DNA from: a virus
Reading direction: 5' to 3' (one strand)
IMG/VR virus record: IMGVR_UViG_3300031539_000059
Span: 1 to 47,739 of that record
Length of the DNA stretch: 47,739 nt
How positions within the stretch are numbered: position 1 is the first letter of the stretch; each line of letters opens with the position of its first letter. This document shows, one piece after another, positions 8,580 through 17,254 of this stretch. Under the pieces are notes generated by a model, which worked only from the letters and a program-made list of their open reading frames with translations, did not search any database and was not told the DNA's origin. The position numbers and the translations under genes were made by a program.

Positions 8580-9092
8580 TTAGGAAATAATGAAATATCT
8601 TGCCGCTGCGGCGACCGTGTAGTCGACGTTCCACTCAATCGCGCCGAAGTCGACGGCGTTACGCACGCTGGGTGCGCCAGCGGACTTGGTGCCTACCAGC
8701 TTGCACTCGACGAGAGACCCGTCGGCTGTTCCCAACTCCGAGGCGTTCCACGTAAACGCGAGGATCTGACCAGCACCGGTTACGTTGGTGTCGGTGCCTG
8801 CGCGGACGAGCGCGCCGTTCTCCCAAAGTTCGACGCGGCACGTCGGCGTCCCCGTCTGCCCCGTGTCGAACTGGCGAACGTAGGTGCGAAACTCTTGGAG
8901 CCCTGCACCTACGGTCGGGCTGCCAGTGGGCGTCGGGAACGTGACGCGGATGTCGTCGTTCGTGTTGTTGCTGTTGGCGACGATCCAGTTGCCATCCGGC
9001 GCATCTGGGTCGTCCGTTATATGCGTCAGCGTGTTCGGAGAACACCCTGTTAGCGCCGCAATGGCGTCAGGGGATTGCCGTTCTGTAGCCAT
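8580..9092 (-). CDS. Small high-GC beta-sandwich protein, probable virion component
   Basis: A 170-residue protein with no charged helices and many beta-type segments (FRTYVRQFDTGQ, CRVELWENGALVRAG, FGAIEWNVDY); it probably forms a carbohydrate-binding-like or jelly-roll sandwich on a fibre. The DNA is distinctly GC-rich compared with both neighbours, which suggests recent acquisition. The start at 9092 has a strong GGGGGAGG Shine-Dalgarno at good spacing. It lies directly after a 32-codon ORF and the 1991-residue fibre. The function is not known from the sequence. Confidence 0.6.
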   Translation of the reverse strand: MATERQSPDAIAALTGCSPNTLTHITDDPDAPDGNWIVANSNNTNDDIRVTFPTPTGSPTVGAGLQEFRTYVRQFDTGQTGTPTCRVELWENGALVRAGTDTNVTGAGQILAFTWNASELGTADGSLVECKLVGTKSAGAPSVRNAVDFGAIEWNVDYTVAAAARYFIIS

Positions 9093-9095
9093 ACG

Positions 9096-9194
9096 TTACC
9101 TCCCCCGATGTACTAGCTGTTCTTGGCGTTGGCGCAGCGTGGGTCCGCTGTAATAATTCTCATCTACCGCATCTGGATTAAAGTTGTTTTTCAT
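9096..9194 (-). CDS. Short ORF, 32 residues
   Basis: Fills the gap between the giant fibre and the 170-residue gene. It starts at an ATG three bases after the fibre stop, preceded by AAGGA at six bases, and its stop lies three bases before the next gene's ATG, with that gene's GGGGGAGG inside its last codons. Starts MKNNFNPDAVDENYY and ends HRGR; hydrophilic, no membrane segment. The tight fit between two genes and the Shine-Dalgarno support translation; function unknown, and it may only couple translation to the next gene. Confidence 0.45.
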   Translation of the reverse strand: MKNNFNPDAVDENYYSGPTLRQRQEQLVHRGR

Positions 9195-9196
9195 TA

Positions 9197-12100
9197 TTAA
9201 TCCTTCACATATCGAATAGATAAGTGGAATTCGGTCACGGTGCCGCTGCCAGCTGTGATTCTCAACGTTACCCAGGAATCTGCTGGCACAGTGGGATCGC
9301 CAGATGTGAATGTGTTTACTTTATTTCCCGTAGTGGTAGAAGTTGTAGTCACTGAAGCTGACATAACAAGATTTCCCGCCGTGGCTCTACTTGTGTTATG
9401 AGCGACATTCCATGTGCGGCTTGGCGCACTGCCACTCACAACAGCAGCCAAGTAATTAATCGTGATCGGGTCCACAGTGTAGAACATTGCCACGTTTTCG
9501 GTGGTTCCAGGGTTTGTGATCGTAATAGACTTTGTTTGCTCTTTATTCTTGGAAGAACCAGTGATCGATCCAATAAGAACTCTCTTTTTTACGTTAGCTG
9601 CTGCACTGTCTTCAATAAGCAAGAAGTCACCGGCAATAGGAGTTGCTTTGGCTGTTATAACGCTGATTTCAGAAGCAATATTATCGTGAATAGCTGTATC
9701 GTCTGTTCTAAAAGCCGTGTTCGTATCTAGCGTCGCATCAGAGATCAGAGCATTAAGCTCCGCTAGTGTGCTTGCGGAATGCCTAGCAACACTACCAAGA
9801 CCATGAATAACAGGATTTCTATCATCAGATAGTCTAGAATCCGCTGTATCGATCAACGTGGCGTCTGAAACAAGGGCATTAACTTCTGCCAGTGTGCTTG
9901 CCGTATGTCTAGAAGCGCCAGCAAAACCATGAGGATTGGCATTTCTGTCATCCGACAACCTTGAGTCTGCTGTATCAATTAAAGTGGCGTCAGAAATCTT
10001 TGTATTCAATTCTGCAAGTGTTGAAGCTGTATGATACAGCGCATCAGCAAGACCATGTGGAGACATAGCGCCACCAGAGCCAGTGATTGTGCCCCAGAGA
10101 ACTGACTTTTTAACATTGCCTGCCGCACTGTCTTCGATCAACAAGAAATCGCCAGCAACAGGAGTTCCCTTGGCTGCTATAACACTGATTTCTGATGCCA
10201 CGTTATCGTGTATAGCAACATCATCTGTTCTAAACGCGGTGTTGGTATCTAATGTCGCATCAGAGATCAAAGCGTTAACTTCCGCAAGCGTACTTGCAGA
10301 ATGTCTTGAAGCACCCGCGAACCCGTGTGGATTGGCGTTTCGATCGTCAGACAGCCTAGAATCTGCTGTATCGATTAGAGTGGCATCAGAAATCAACGCA
10401 TTAACCTCTGACAAAACACTCGCTGAATGTCTAACTACGTCTGCAAACCCGTGAGGAGACGCGGGTCTGGCAGCAGTATTCGTATCAAGTGTAGCGTCAG
10501 ATACCAGAGTATTCAATTCTGCCAAAGTTGAAGCGCTATGTCGAGCAGCGCTACCAAGACCATGAATAACAGGATTTCTATCATCAGATAGTCTAGAATC
10601 ACCAGTGTCAATCAAAGTAGCGTCAGAAACTTTTGTATTGAGTTCCGCGAGAGTTGAGGCTGTGTGGTATTGAGCATCAGCAAGTCCATGAGCAGACATA
10701 GCGCCACCAGAACCAGTGATCGTACCCCAGAGAACTGACTTCTTGACATTACCTGCTGCGCTGTCTTCGATAAGTAAGAAATCGCCAGCAACGGGAGTTC
10801 CTTTGACAGTAACTGCACTGAGTTCAGAAGCTATGTTGTCGTGGATAGCTGTATCGTCTGTTCTAAAAGCTGTATTCGTATCCAGTGTTGCGTCAGAGAT
10901 TAGGGCGTTAAGCTCAGCTAACGTTGACGCACTGTGTCTAGATACGCTTCCTAGACCATGAATAACTGGGTTTCTATCATCAGATAGTCTAGAATCTGCT
11001 GTGTCGATCAGTGTAGCATCAGAGATTAGTGAATTGACCTCTGACAAAACACTCGCGGTGTGTCTAACAACATCAGCAAAACCATGAGCAGCAGCTGGTC
11101 TTTCGGCTGTATTTGTATCTAGCGTAGCGTCAGAAATCTTTGTATTAAGTTCAGCCAATGTTGACGCCGTGTGGTATTGAGCGTCGGCGAGACCGTGAGC
11201 AGACATGCTTCCCGTGCCGCTACTTCCTGAAGGACCCGTGTCTCCTTTCTCTCCTGTAAGACGGATTACGCTAAAGGTGGCGTCTTCCACATAGAAGCCA
11301 TCCGTTCCGCCAACAAGGGCGCTCTGAATCTGTAAAGTTACGAAGCTTCCAGAGGTTAAATTCGCTAGGAACCCTTTACCGATAGTATTGGTTACATTTT
11401 CGCCGACGAGGCTCGCGTCCTTAAGGACCGTGCTTTGTGCGTCAGAACCAGTTAGAAAATCTGCGTCGTCAATGCGGACGCGAGCCTGTCCCTCGATTAC
11501 AGTATCTCCGTTATCTGGGAAATGCATATTAGCGTGATAACTAATCCAACAAGGACCAGTAGAACTAATCAGAATATTGTCAGGATTGCCGCCAACATCA
11601 TGTTTTAATGAGCTAGAATCGTTTTGAACGTCTGTAGCGTCGAAGTTTACATCTGCCCAAGAAGAGGACACGGCATAAGATGTTGTTCTTCTCGCCTGAA
11701 CAACTGGCATATCTCCAGCGACACTAGTTCCGCCAGAACCAGTGATTGTACCCCAGAGAACTTTCTTCTTGACATTAGCTGCCGCACTGTCTTCGATCAA
11801 CAAGAAATCGCCAGCAACAGGAACGCCCTTTGTAGTGACTACGCTGATTTCTGAAGCTACGTTATCATGAATAGCGTTGTTGTCTGTAGCTCCATCGGTT
11901 AGGTTTGTCTCTGTACCGATCTGATCTCTATACCATAAATCCCCATCGGAACTTTTAACGAAAAGTTTGCCGTACCCTGCAACATCAGTTGGAGAAGAGC
12001 CAGTAAACCGGAAAGCCACAAAACTGCTCGTTACATCTTTGATGAGAGCACTTCTAAACCCGAAACCTGCTTGCCCTAAAAACACAGTATCATCACTTGA

Positions 12101-15100
12101 AGGATAAATAGAGGTTTCTAGTTGTATTGCCTCTGCGGCTGTCGAACTGGAAATTCTCTGAACATGTATTCTCGCAAGACCCTTGGATGGAGAACCAATC
12201 GTCTGTACGCTGTCGTTTTGAGGTACCAGATCGGTAGCAAGAATCATCGAGCCGCCCGTGTCTTCAAGGGTACCAATATAGGCAGTTCCATAATGGTTTG
12301 CCGGACCACCAAGATTGGTCACTCGATTGCCAAACGGGATAATTCCAGAAGAACCAGAATGACGGATAGTTCCTGTCACCACAAGACCATCCGGTCCTAT
12401 TGACACGATATTCGAGCCAGTTAAGACAGAAGTAGATTCCCAATATGTGACTTGACCAGCGGATCCAGTACCGCTTACACTACTAGAACCAGTAAGGTTT
12501 CCTAGTTGTATGTATCTCTTCGCATAAGAGTTCTCGCTGGATTCAATGACAAAGATGTCTTGAGCCACCATAGCCGTCTTTTCAGTCAAACTAGAAATCT
12601 CACCAGCACCGAGTGTATGAATCGCGTCATTGTCATATCTGTTATCAGTTAGTCTGGGGTCGTTGTCATCAATCAGCGTTGCATCAGAAATTAGCGCGTT
12701 GACCTGTGCTAAAGTCGATGCGCTATGCCTTGATGCACCTGCGAAACCATGTTTGGCTGCTGGTCGCTCTGCGGTATTAGTGTCGAGCGTAGCGTCAGAC
12801 ACCAAAATATTCAACTCGGCTAACGTACTTGCGCTGTGCCTAGAGGCATTTCCCAAACCATGAATGTTCGGGTCTCTATCGTTTGACAACCTCGAATCAG
12901 CTGTGTCGATCAGTGTCGCATCAGAGATCAGGGTGTTGACTTGCGCCAATGTTGAAGCGCTGTGACGAGTTACATCTGCGAAGCCATGAGGGGACGCGGG
13001 TCTGGCAGCAGTATTTGTATCCAGCGTTGCATCAGAGACCAGAGCGTTAAGCTCTGCCAGAGTTGAGGCGCTGTGTCTGGCAACACTTCCCAAGCCGTGA
13101 ATAACAGGGTTTCTATCATCAGACAATCTAGAGTCGTTAGTGTCAATCAAAGTAGCATCAGAAATCAATGCGTTTACTTCTGCCAAAACACTCGCTGAGT
13201 GTCTGACTACATCTGCAAAACCATGAGGAGACGCCGGTCGGGCAGCAGTATTTGTATCCAACGTCGCGTCTGAGATCAGGGTGTTAACTTCTGCCAACGT
13301 ACTTGCCGAATGTCTTGATGCGCCTGCGAAACCATGAGGGTTGGCATTTCGATCATCAGACAGTCTAGAGTCCGCTGTGTCAATAAGGGTTGCATCAGAG
13401 ATTAACGTATTGACTTGCGCTAGCGTTGATGCGCTATGGCGAGTTACATCCGCAAAGCCGTGAGCGGCTGCTGGTCGTTCTGCGGTATTTGTATCAAGAG
13501 TTGCATCAGAAATCTTTGTATTGAGTTCTGCTAACGTTGACGCTGTATGATAAGTGGCATCGGCAAGACCGTGTGCAACAAGAGCACCACCAGAGCCAGT
13601 AATCTTACCCCAAAGAACGTGCTTTTTGACATTACCTGCTGCGCTATCCTCGATGATTAGGTAATCATTTGCTACAGGAGCAGCTTTAGCCGTAATAGCA
13701 GAGATCTCACTAGATACATTGTCGTGGATGGCTGTGTCATCGATACCAGAACGTGCTGTTGCTGTAGGAGTGCTACCAGAATTTCCAAGCCAAACATTGT
13801 CTGTTGCTAATGTTGGCAAATCATTCGCGCGCCCAGAACCAATAATGTCGATGACACCATTGTTGGCACTCGTACGAACGACAAGTGCAACCTTTTGCAC
13901 CGCATTAGAACCAGAAGGTTTCAGGCTGGTAAGAGCGCCAGCAGTATCTCCCGACACATACAAAGCTTGTCCAACAGAATATCCAGAAGTATTTAATCCA
14001 GACAAACGCCCAAATGCTACTACTTTCCCTATAGTATTGTTGGTGATAGTGTCTCTTGCGACACCAACAGCAGGCATCGTTCCTGCTGCATTAGCTTGAG
14101 CCAACTCTACTTCTTCTATTGCCAACCCGTTATTCCAGCCAGCAACGTAAACCACTTGCCCCGGATTGATGGTGCCCGGACTTGCCTTTCTAGCGTCATC
14201 AACCAATTCAGAAGCATCACCAGCTTGGGCACCCAAATCAGCATTCACTTGGACAAAGATACTGCCAGTAGTTGCGCTAGAATGAATAACATATCCAACC
14301 AGAACATTATACGAACCAGTAATAGGATTCGTGTTGATGAGTCCTCCGGGTGTACTATCGGAAAGACGCAAAGTGTCGCCATCAGCAAACGCAGACGTGT
14401 CCAAATCATTCACTTTGCCCCAAATCGTCACATACCCATATGAATTATTCTCAATATCGTGAGTAGCAAGACCAATCACTTCCGAAGTTACCGCATCGTT
14501 CGACAAAGCCAGGGCAATCGATGGTCGCAACTCTCCACCACCAGAGCCGGAAATGTAAACAACCGAACCATTAGTGATGGTTCCGCCACTTTCGTTTCTT
14601 ACACGCACAAACCCTTCTTGACCAAGCTGATGGCGAACGTCTACCTCATCGTTCATTACAGTTAATGCGTGTTCGTTCAGATCATAATACATCGTTCCTT
14701 CTGAATGTCCAACAGAAGAAGTTTGCTTAAGCTCAATCAGAGACGCGGAAACAAATGATGCAGTTAAATGAGTGACTTGCATCCTGCTTCCGCTAAAGGG
14801 TCCACTGAAAGCTCCTGAACTTAGGACCGCGTCTCCATTCGCATTTATTGTTAGAGTTGAGCCAGTAAGAGTACCGGTAGACCCGTCATAAACCATCACT
14901 CTACCAATATCAGCAGAGCCGACCCCAAAGACAACTGACGACAACATTCTCAGCGATTCTGCTTGAGTGAGGGTTGTTTCTCCATCGTTTAACAAGACCG
15001 TGCCACCCTGGACATAGCCAAGAAGCTGTGGGTCACTCTGGATTTCAGAAATCGTGTTAAAGTCAGTGAGCGTAGCTATAGAACCTGTCGCTGGTATCAC

Positions 15101-15172
15101 ACCATCAGGTACACTTAACTGACTTAACGATACCGGAGAGCCGGTTTGATTAATCGCTACTATTGTTGTCAT
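9197..15172 (-). CDS. Giant repetitive fibre protein, 1991 residues
   Basis: Probably a long fibre or whisker. N-terminus (MTTIVAINQTGSPVSLSQLS, then SDPQLLGYVQGGTVLLND) is a typical phage-fibre head. Residues about 170-470 are beta-rich with NESGGTITNGSVVYISG and IGLATHDI motifs. Residues about 476-1870 are dominated by 18 copies of a 37-42 residue unit, core [ST]AS[TV]L[AS][EQ][VL]N-x-x-[IV]SDATL, alternating DTNTAxRPxxxHGFADVxRH and IDTADSRLSDDRNxxxHGxxxxxRH ends, plus six copies of an AIHDNxASE...DFLLIEDSAAxNVKK module. The C-terminus is a different beta-domain. Gly/Ser-rich GTITGSGG linkers separate blocks. It is the first-longest gene here and ends two bases before a small ORF. Whether it is a tail or head fibre is not visible. 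Confidence 0.85.
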   Translation of the reverse strand: MTTIVAINQTGSPVSLSQLSVPDGVIPATGSIATLTDFNTISEIQSDPQLLGYVQGGTVLLNDGETTLTQAESLRMLSSVVFGVGSADIGRVMVYDGSTGTLTGSTLTINANGDAVLSSGAFSGPFSGSRMQVTHLTASFVSASLIELKQTSSVGHSEGTMYYDLNEHALTVMNDEVDVRHQLGQEGFVRVRNESGGTITNGSVVYISGSGGGELRPSIALALSNDAVTSEVIGLATHDIENNSYGYVTIWGKVNDLDTSAFADGDTLRLSDSTPGGLINTNPITGSYNVLVGYVIHSSATTGSIFVQVNADLGAQAGDASELVDDARKASPGTINPGQVVYVAGWNNGLAIEEVELAQANAAGTMPAVGVARDTITNNTIGKVVAFGRLSGLNTSGYSVGQALYVSGDTAGALTSLKPSGSNAVQKVALVVRTSANNGVIDIIGSGRANDLPTLATDNVWLGNSGSTPTATARSGIDDTAIHDNVSSEISAITAKAAPVANDYLIIEDSAAGNVKKHVLWGKITGSGGALVAHGLADATYHTASTLAELNTKISDATLDTNTAERPAAAHGFADVTRHSASTLAQVNTLISDATLIDTADSRLSDDRNANPHGFAGASRHSASTLAEVNTLISDATLDTNTAARPASPHGFADVVRHSASVLAEVNALISDATLIDTNDSRLSDDRNPVIHGLGSVARHSASTLAELNALVSDATLDTNTAARPASPHGFADVTRHSASTLAQVNTLISDATLIDTADSRLSNDRDPNIHGLGNASRHSASTLAELNILVSDATLDTNTAERPAAKHGFAGASRHSASTLAQVNALISDATLIDDNDPRLTDNRYDNDAIHTLGAGEISSLTEKTAMVAQDIFVIESSENSYAKRYIQLGNLTGSSSVSGTGSAGQVTYWESTSVLTGSNIVSIGPDGLVVTGTIRHSGSSGIIPFGNRVTNLGGPANHYGTAYIGTLEDTGGSMILATDLVPQNDSVQTIGSPSKGLARIHVQRISSSTAAEAIQLETSIYPSSDDTVFLGQAGFGFRSALIKDVTSSFVAFRFTGSSPTDVAGYGKLFVKSSDGDLWYRDQIGTETNLTDGATDNNAIHDNVASEISVVTTKGVPVAGDFLLIEDSAAANVKKKVLWGTITGSGGTSVAGDMPVVQARRTTSYAVSSSWADVNFDATDVQNDSSSLKHDVGGNPDNILISSTGPCWISYHANMHFPDNGDTVIEGQARVRIDDADFLTGSDAQSTVLKDASLVGENVTNTIGKGFLANLTSGSFVTLQIQSALVGGTDGFYVEDATFSVIRLTGEKGDTGPSGSSGTGSMSAHGLADAQYHTASTLAELNTKISDATLDTNTAERPAAAHGFADVVRHTASVLSEVNSLISDATLIDTADSRLSDDRNPVIHGLGSVSRHSASTLAELNALISDATLDTNTAFRTDDTAIHDNIASELSAVTVKGTPVAGDFLLIEDSAAGNVKKSVLWGTITGSGGAMSAHGLADAQYHTASTLAELNTKVSDATLIDTGDSRLSDDRNPVIHGLGSAARHSASTLAELNTLVSDATLDTNTAARPASPHGFADVVRHSASVLSEVNALISDATLIDTADSRLSDDRNANPHGFAGASRHSASTLAEVNALISDATLDTNTAFRTDDVAIHDNVASEISVIAAKGTPVAGDFLLIEDSAAGNVKKSVLWGTITGSGGAMSPHGLADALYHTASTLAELNTKISDATLIDTADSRLSDDRNANPHGFAGASRHTASTLAEVNALVSDATLIDTADSRLSDDRNPVIHGLGSVARHSASTLAELNALISDATLDTNTAFRTDDTAIHDNIASEISVITAKATPIAGDFLLIEDSAAANVKKRVLIGSITGSSKNKEQTKSITITNPGTTENVAMFYTVDPITINYLAAVVSGSAPSRTWNVAHNTSRATAGNLVMSASVTTTSTTTGNKVNTFTSGDPTVPADSWVTLRITAGSGTVTEFHLSIRYVKD
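9560..13745 (-). repeat. Coding repeat array inside the giant fibre gene
   Basis: Eighteen roughly 111-126 base units (core encoding SDATL) in two blocks, about 12600-13600 and 9700-11200, with six roughly 150-base AIHDN/IEDSAA modules near 13745-13590, 12620-12490, 11880-11740, 10850-10710, 10215-10080 and 9700-9560. Copies are similar but diverged in synonymous positions, so most are old; the 10-kb to 11-kb copies are the most alike. Such arrays can change length by recombination. Confidence 0.85.
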
Positions 15173-16096
15173 TTAGATTCTCCACTTAACTCTAACCCAT
15201 CCTTGCCCGTTTGTTACCGTGTTGCCACCCGATTTGTTCAAGACACCCAAGACGACATTTGGTGAGAAGTCTCCGTTCAGGGCGCTACTTTCACCAGAAA
15301 CGGCGCTAGAAGAAAGAAAAGCAACTTCACTTCCATTAGCAGTAACTTGAAAAACTGTCGCATCGGTATCGTCTCTTGAATATCCTAAACTTAGAACTGT
15401 TCCGCTATGAAATGTTGGAAATCCGTTTGTGGCACTAAACGAGATACCGTCAAGCGAGCGATAATAAGAACCGCCAGCATTGTTGGCAGTTTTTCCAAAT
15501 CCAAAAATAGATGTTTCTATCGACAGCCATTTAGATCTAGAACCATCATATCTCATTTCCATTTCTAACACTGTGTTGTAATATTTATCTCCCTCTGTTG
15601 GACTTGGTGATACGGGGTCGATAGATGCTGTGCCGTAATCATATCTGCCACCTAAAGAAGCAGAGATTTCAAGTGTTTCGTTGGCGCCATCGTTACGCTC
15701 GTTGAATGTAATGTTGGTGCCAGCAACCAGCTTACCATTTAAGTAGCCTGCCGTAGTGTCATTTGAAGACACTTTTGCCAGAACATCAGCACCAGAACCA
15801 GAAGACCCGGAGAGCGATAGATCGAAGACACTACCATCTGGTATCTTTATGTAAAGATGGTCAGTGCTGCTAGAAGCATACACGACAATGCGATCCGCGC
15901 CTGGAGTAGTAGGTGGTACATCGAATCTGGATAAATATAGGGCACCACTTACGTCAAGCGCACCACTCGGTTCCGTAACATTTCCGATTCCAACTCTACC
16001 AGAACCAGAAACATAAATTGAAGTAGCAGCACCAATCTTTATGTCGATTGGTACTGAACTTGATATGATTCCGTTCTGTGTTAGAATCTTGCCCAT
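15173..16096 (-). CDS. Fibre protein, 307 residues
   Basis: Probable fibre or fibre-connecting protein. Its N-terminus has the phage-fibre shaft pattern IYVSGSGRVGIGNVTEPSGA-LDVSGALY, in which short Gly-spaced beta-strands suggest a trimeric beta-helix; the middle has HLYIKIPDGSVFDLSL and SPSPTEGDKYYNTVLEMEMR, a motif seen in tail fibres and short tail fibre-like proteins. It stops one base before the giant fibre's start, so the two are co-transcribed and may be proximal and distal parts of one appendage. No catalytic residues recognised. Confidence 0.65.
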   Translation of the reverse strand: MGKILTQNGIISSSVPIDIKIGAATSIYVSGSGRVGIGNVTEPSGALDVSGALYLSRFDVPPTTPGADRIVVYASSSTDHLYIKIPDGSVFDLSLSGSSGSGADVLAKVSSNDTTAGYLNGKLVAGTNITFNERNDGANETLEISASLGGRYDYGTASIDPVSPSPTEGDKYYNTVLEMEMRYDGSRSKWLSIETSIFGFGKTANNAGGSYYRSLDGISFSATNGFPTFHSGTVLSLGYSRDDTDATVFQVTANGSEVAFLSSSAVSGESSALNGDFSPNVVLGVLNKSGGNTVTNGQGWVRVKWRI

Positions 16097-16107
16097 GTTT
16101 TGTTCCT

Positions 16108-16129
16108 CTGACTATAGATATTTAGTCAG
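16108..16129 (-). repeat. Inverted repeat at a gene junction in the fibre block
   Basis: CTGACTA (16108-16114) and TAGTCAG (16123-16129) form a 7-bp stem with an 8-base loop that spans the end of the 134-residue gene and reaches the region upstream of the next start. No T-run follows on the minus strand, so it is unlikely to be a terminator; it may influence translation of the 307-residue fibre or be chance. Confidence 0.3.
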
Positions 16130-16526
16130 TAAGACCAGAACCAGTAAGAACAAACATGTCGCCTGTTGCGATGTTGGTTAACTCTGCGAAAACACGAAAC
16201 TCTACAGTCCCCCCGTGATCGTGTGTAATATACAGCTCTTTGCACTTAACGTCAGCTTCAAATGGCTGATCGTCGGCAACGTGCCACCAATGGTTGCCAC
16301 TCACTACGTTGGTTCCGGTAATGGAGTTAAAGTGTACGCGGATATGTCCGCCGCCGCCAGCGCCAACAGTTTGGACTTTGACGTGACTTGCCACGGTTGG
16401 GAATCTTGCAACGAACTCAGTGCTACCCGTGATTGCGCTTCCAGTGATATATGGGTACCCAGAAACTTGATAAGAGCCAACATTGCCCAGCCCTGGTCTC
16501 ATAGGGTATAATACGCCTTCTGTCAT
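16122..16526 (-). CDS. Small beta-rich virion protein, 134 residues
   Basis: Unknown function. The sequence is rich in Gly, Ser, Thr and short beta-strands (SGYPYITGSAITGSTEFVAR, GGGGHIRVHFNSITGTN, YITHDHGGTVEFRVF) and resembles small decoration or fibre-binding proteins. It lies between bS21 and the 307-residue fibre and is the first gene of the fibre block in transcription order. Translation start is supported by the short gap and a GGGGAAGAAAAG-type purine-rich stretch upstream. Could be a head decoration protein; that is only context. Confidence 0.5.
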   Translation of the reverse strand: MTEGVLYPMRPGLGNVGSYQVSGYPYITGSAITGSTEFVARFPTVASHVKVQTVGAGGGGHIRVHFNSITGTNVVSGNHWWHVADDQPFEADVKCKELYITHDHGGTVEFRVFAELTNIATGDMFVLTGSGLTD

Positions 16527-16538
16527 CTTTTCTTCCCC

Positions 16539-16745
16539 TTATTCTGTCTCGTGTTGCTGTTCTTGTTTTAAACCCTTCATAACTCGGGCACGCTGTTGTT
16601 TCTTCTCTCGCTTCTTTACAGAAGGCTTCTTAAAATACTGTCTCTCTCGTAGAATATCAAAAAGCTCTGACTTCTTTTGCTTCTTGATGAATCTACTCAC
16701 CAAACTACTCGCTGACTCGTCTTTATCTGCCTTAACCGAAAACAT
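16539..16745 (-). CDS. rpsU: Phage-encoded ribosomal protein bS21 homolog
   Basis: 68 residues with the bS21 layout: a short N-terminal strand (MFSVKADKDESASSLVSRF, compare bacterial VIKVRENEPFDVALRRFKR), a basic helix, the signature LRERQYFKKPSVKKREKKQQ (bacterial VRRREFYEKPTTERKRAK) and a basic Lys/Arg/Gln C-terminal helix. bS21 binds the small subunit near the Shine-Dalgarno/anti-Shine-Dalgarno helix and helps initiation. Virus-encoded bS21 is known in aquatic phages, including a pelagiphage, and has been proposed to replace the host protein to favour phage mRNAs. It lies inside the late head-gene cluster, directly after a prohead-region gene, so it is probably expressed late. Confidence 0.85.
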   Translation of the reverse strand: MFSVKADKDESASSLVSRFIKKQKKSELFDILRERQYFKKPSVKKREKKQQRARVMKGLKQEQQHETE

Positions 16746-16747
16746 GG

Positions 16748-17248
16748 TTACTCCTTGCCTATGTGTCTTTTGAAATTAAGGGTTGTTAACCCTGGAATTT
16801 TACTAATATCAATACCGGGATCTTGAGGAGCAATGCCAGCCATTGGGTCTGCTTGTGAGGACCCTTGTCGCTCAGCCAAAACTGGTTCAACATTCTCCAG
16901 TATATTCATGCCATACGCTTTGCTCATTTGTTCTTCTAATGCTATCTGGCGAGATCTTGCTGCACTGTTTCCCTCTAGCTTCATCTGTTCTGCAATCTGG
17001 CGAGGAGAGGTGTTTTGCACCACTGCTCCCATGTTGTTATTTGGCAAAGAAACTGGTGCAGGAGCAGAATTTAAGATTCTTCCTCTGGGAGCCAGAGCTT
17101 CGACCAGAGAAGGAACGTCGATCCCCTTCAGAACCTCCGACACGACGCCTGAGATGACCCCAGATTCAAAGAGAACCTCGTTGATACACTCCTCGATGCA
17201 CTCTTTCACCAGGGGCTTCAAAACAGCTTTAAGCTCGGACTTTTTCAT
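16748..17248 (-). CDS. Prohead-region protein with targeting-like N-terminus, 166 residues
   Basis: Unknown function. N-terminus MKKSELKAVLKPLVKECIEE is an amphipathic helix resembling those of three neighbouring proteins and of the T4 capsid-targeting sequence; IEE and INE follow, fitting the gp21 I/L-x-E cleavage rule. The middle (residues about 70-110) is Asn/Gln/Met-rich and hydrophilic, and the C-terminus contains MAGIAPQDPGIDISKIPGL. It lies between the 132-residue gene and bS21, within the protease neighbourhood. It is a candidate internal capsid protein or core component. Confidence 0.6.
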   Translation of the reverse strand: MKKSELKAVLKPLVKECIEECINEVLFESGVISGVVSEVLKGIDVPSLVEALAPRGRILNSAPAPVSLPNNNMGAVVQNTSPRQIAEQMKLEGNSAARSRQIALEEQMSKAYGMNILENVEPVLAERQGSSQADPMAGIAPQDPGIDISKIPGLTTLNFKRHIGKE

Positions 17249-17254
17249 TACTGA

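Noticed and set aside
9560-13745. Repeat array as a CRISPR or diversity-generating element
   Set aside because: Repeats are in frame within one protein, about 40 codons long and diverged; there are no spacers and no reverse transcriptase or template region was found.
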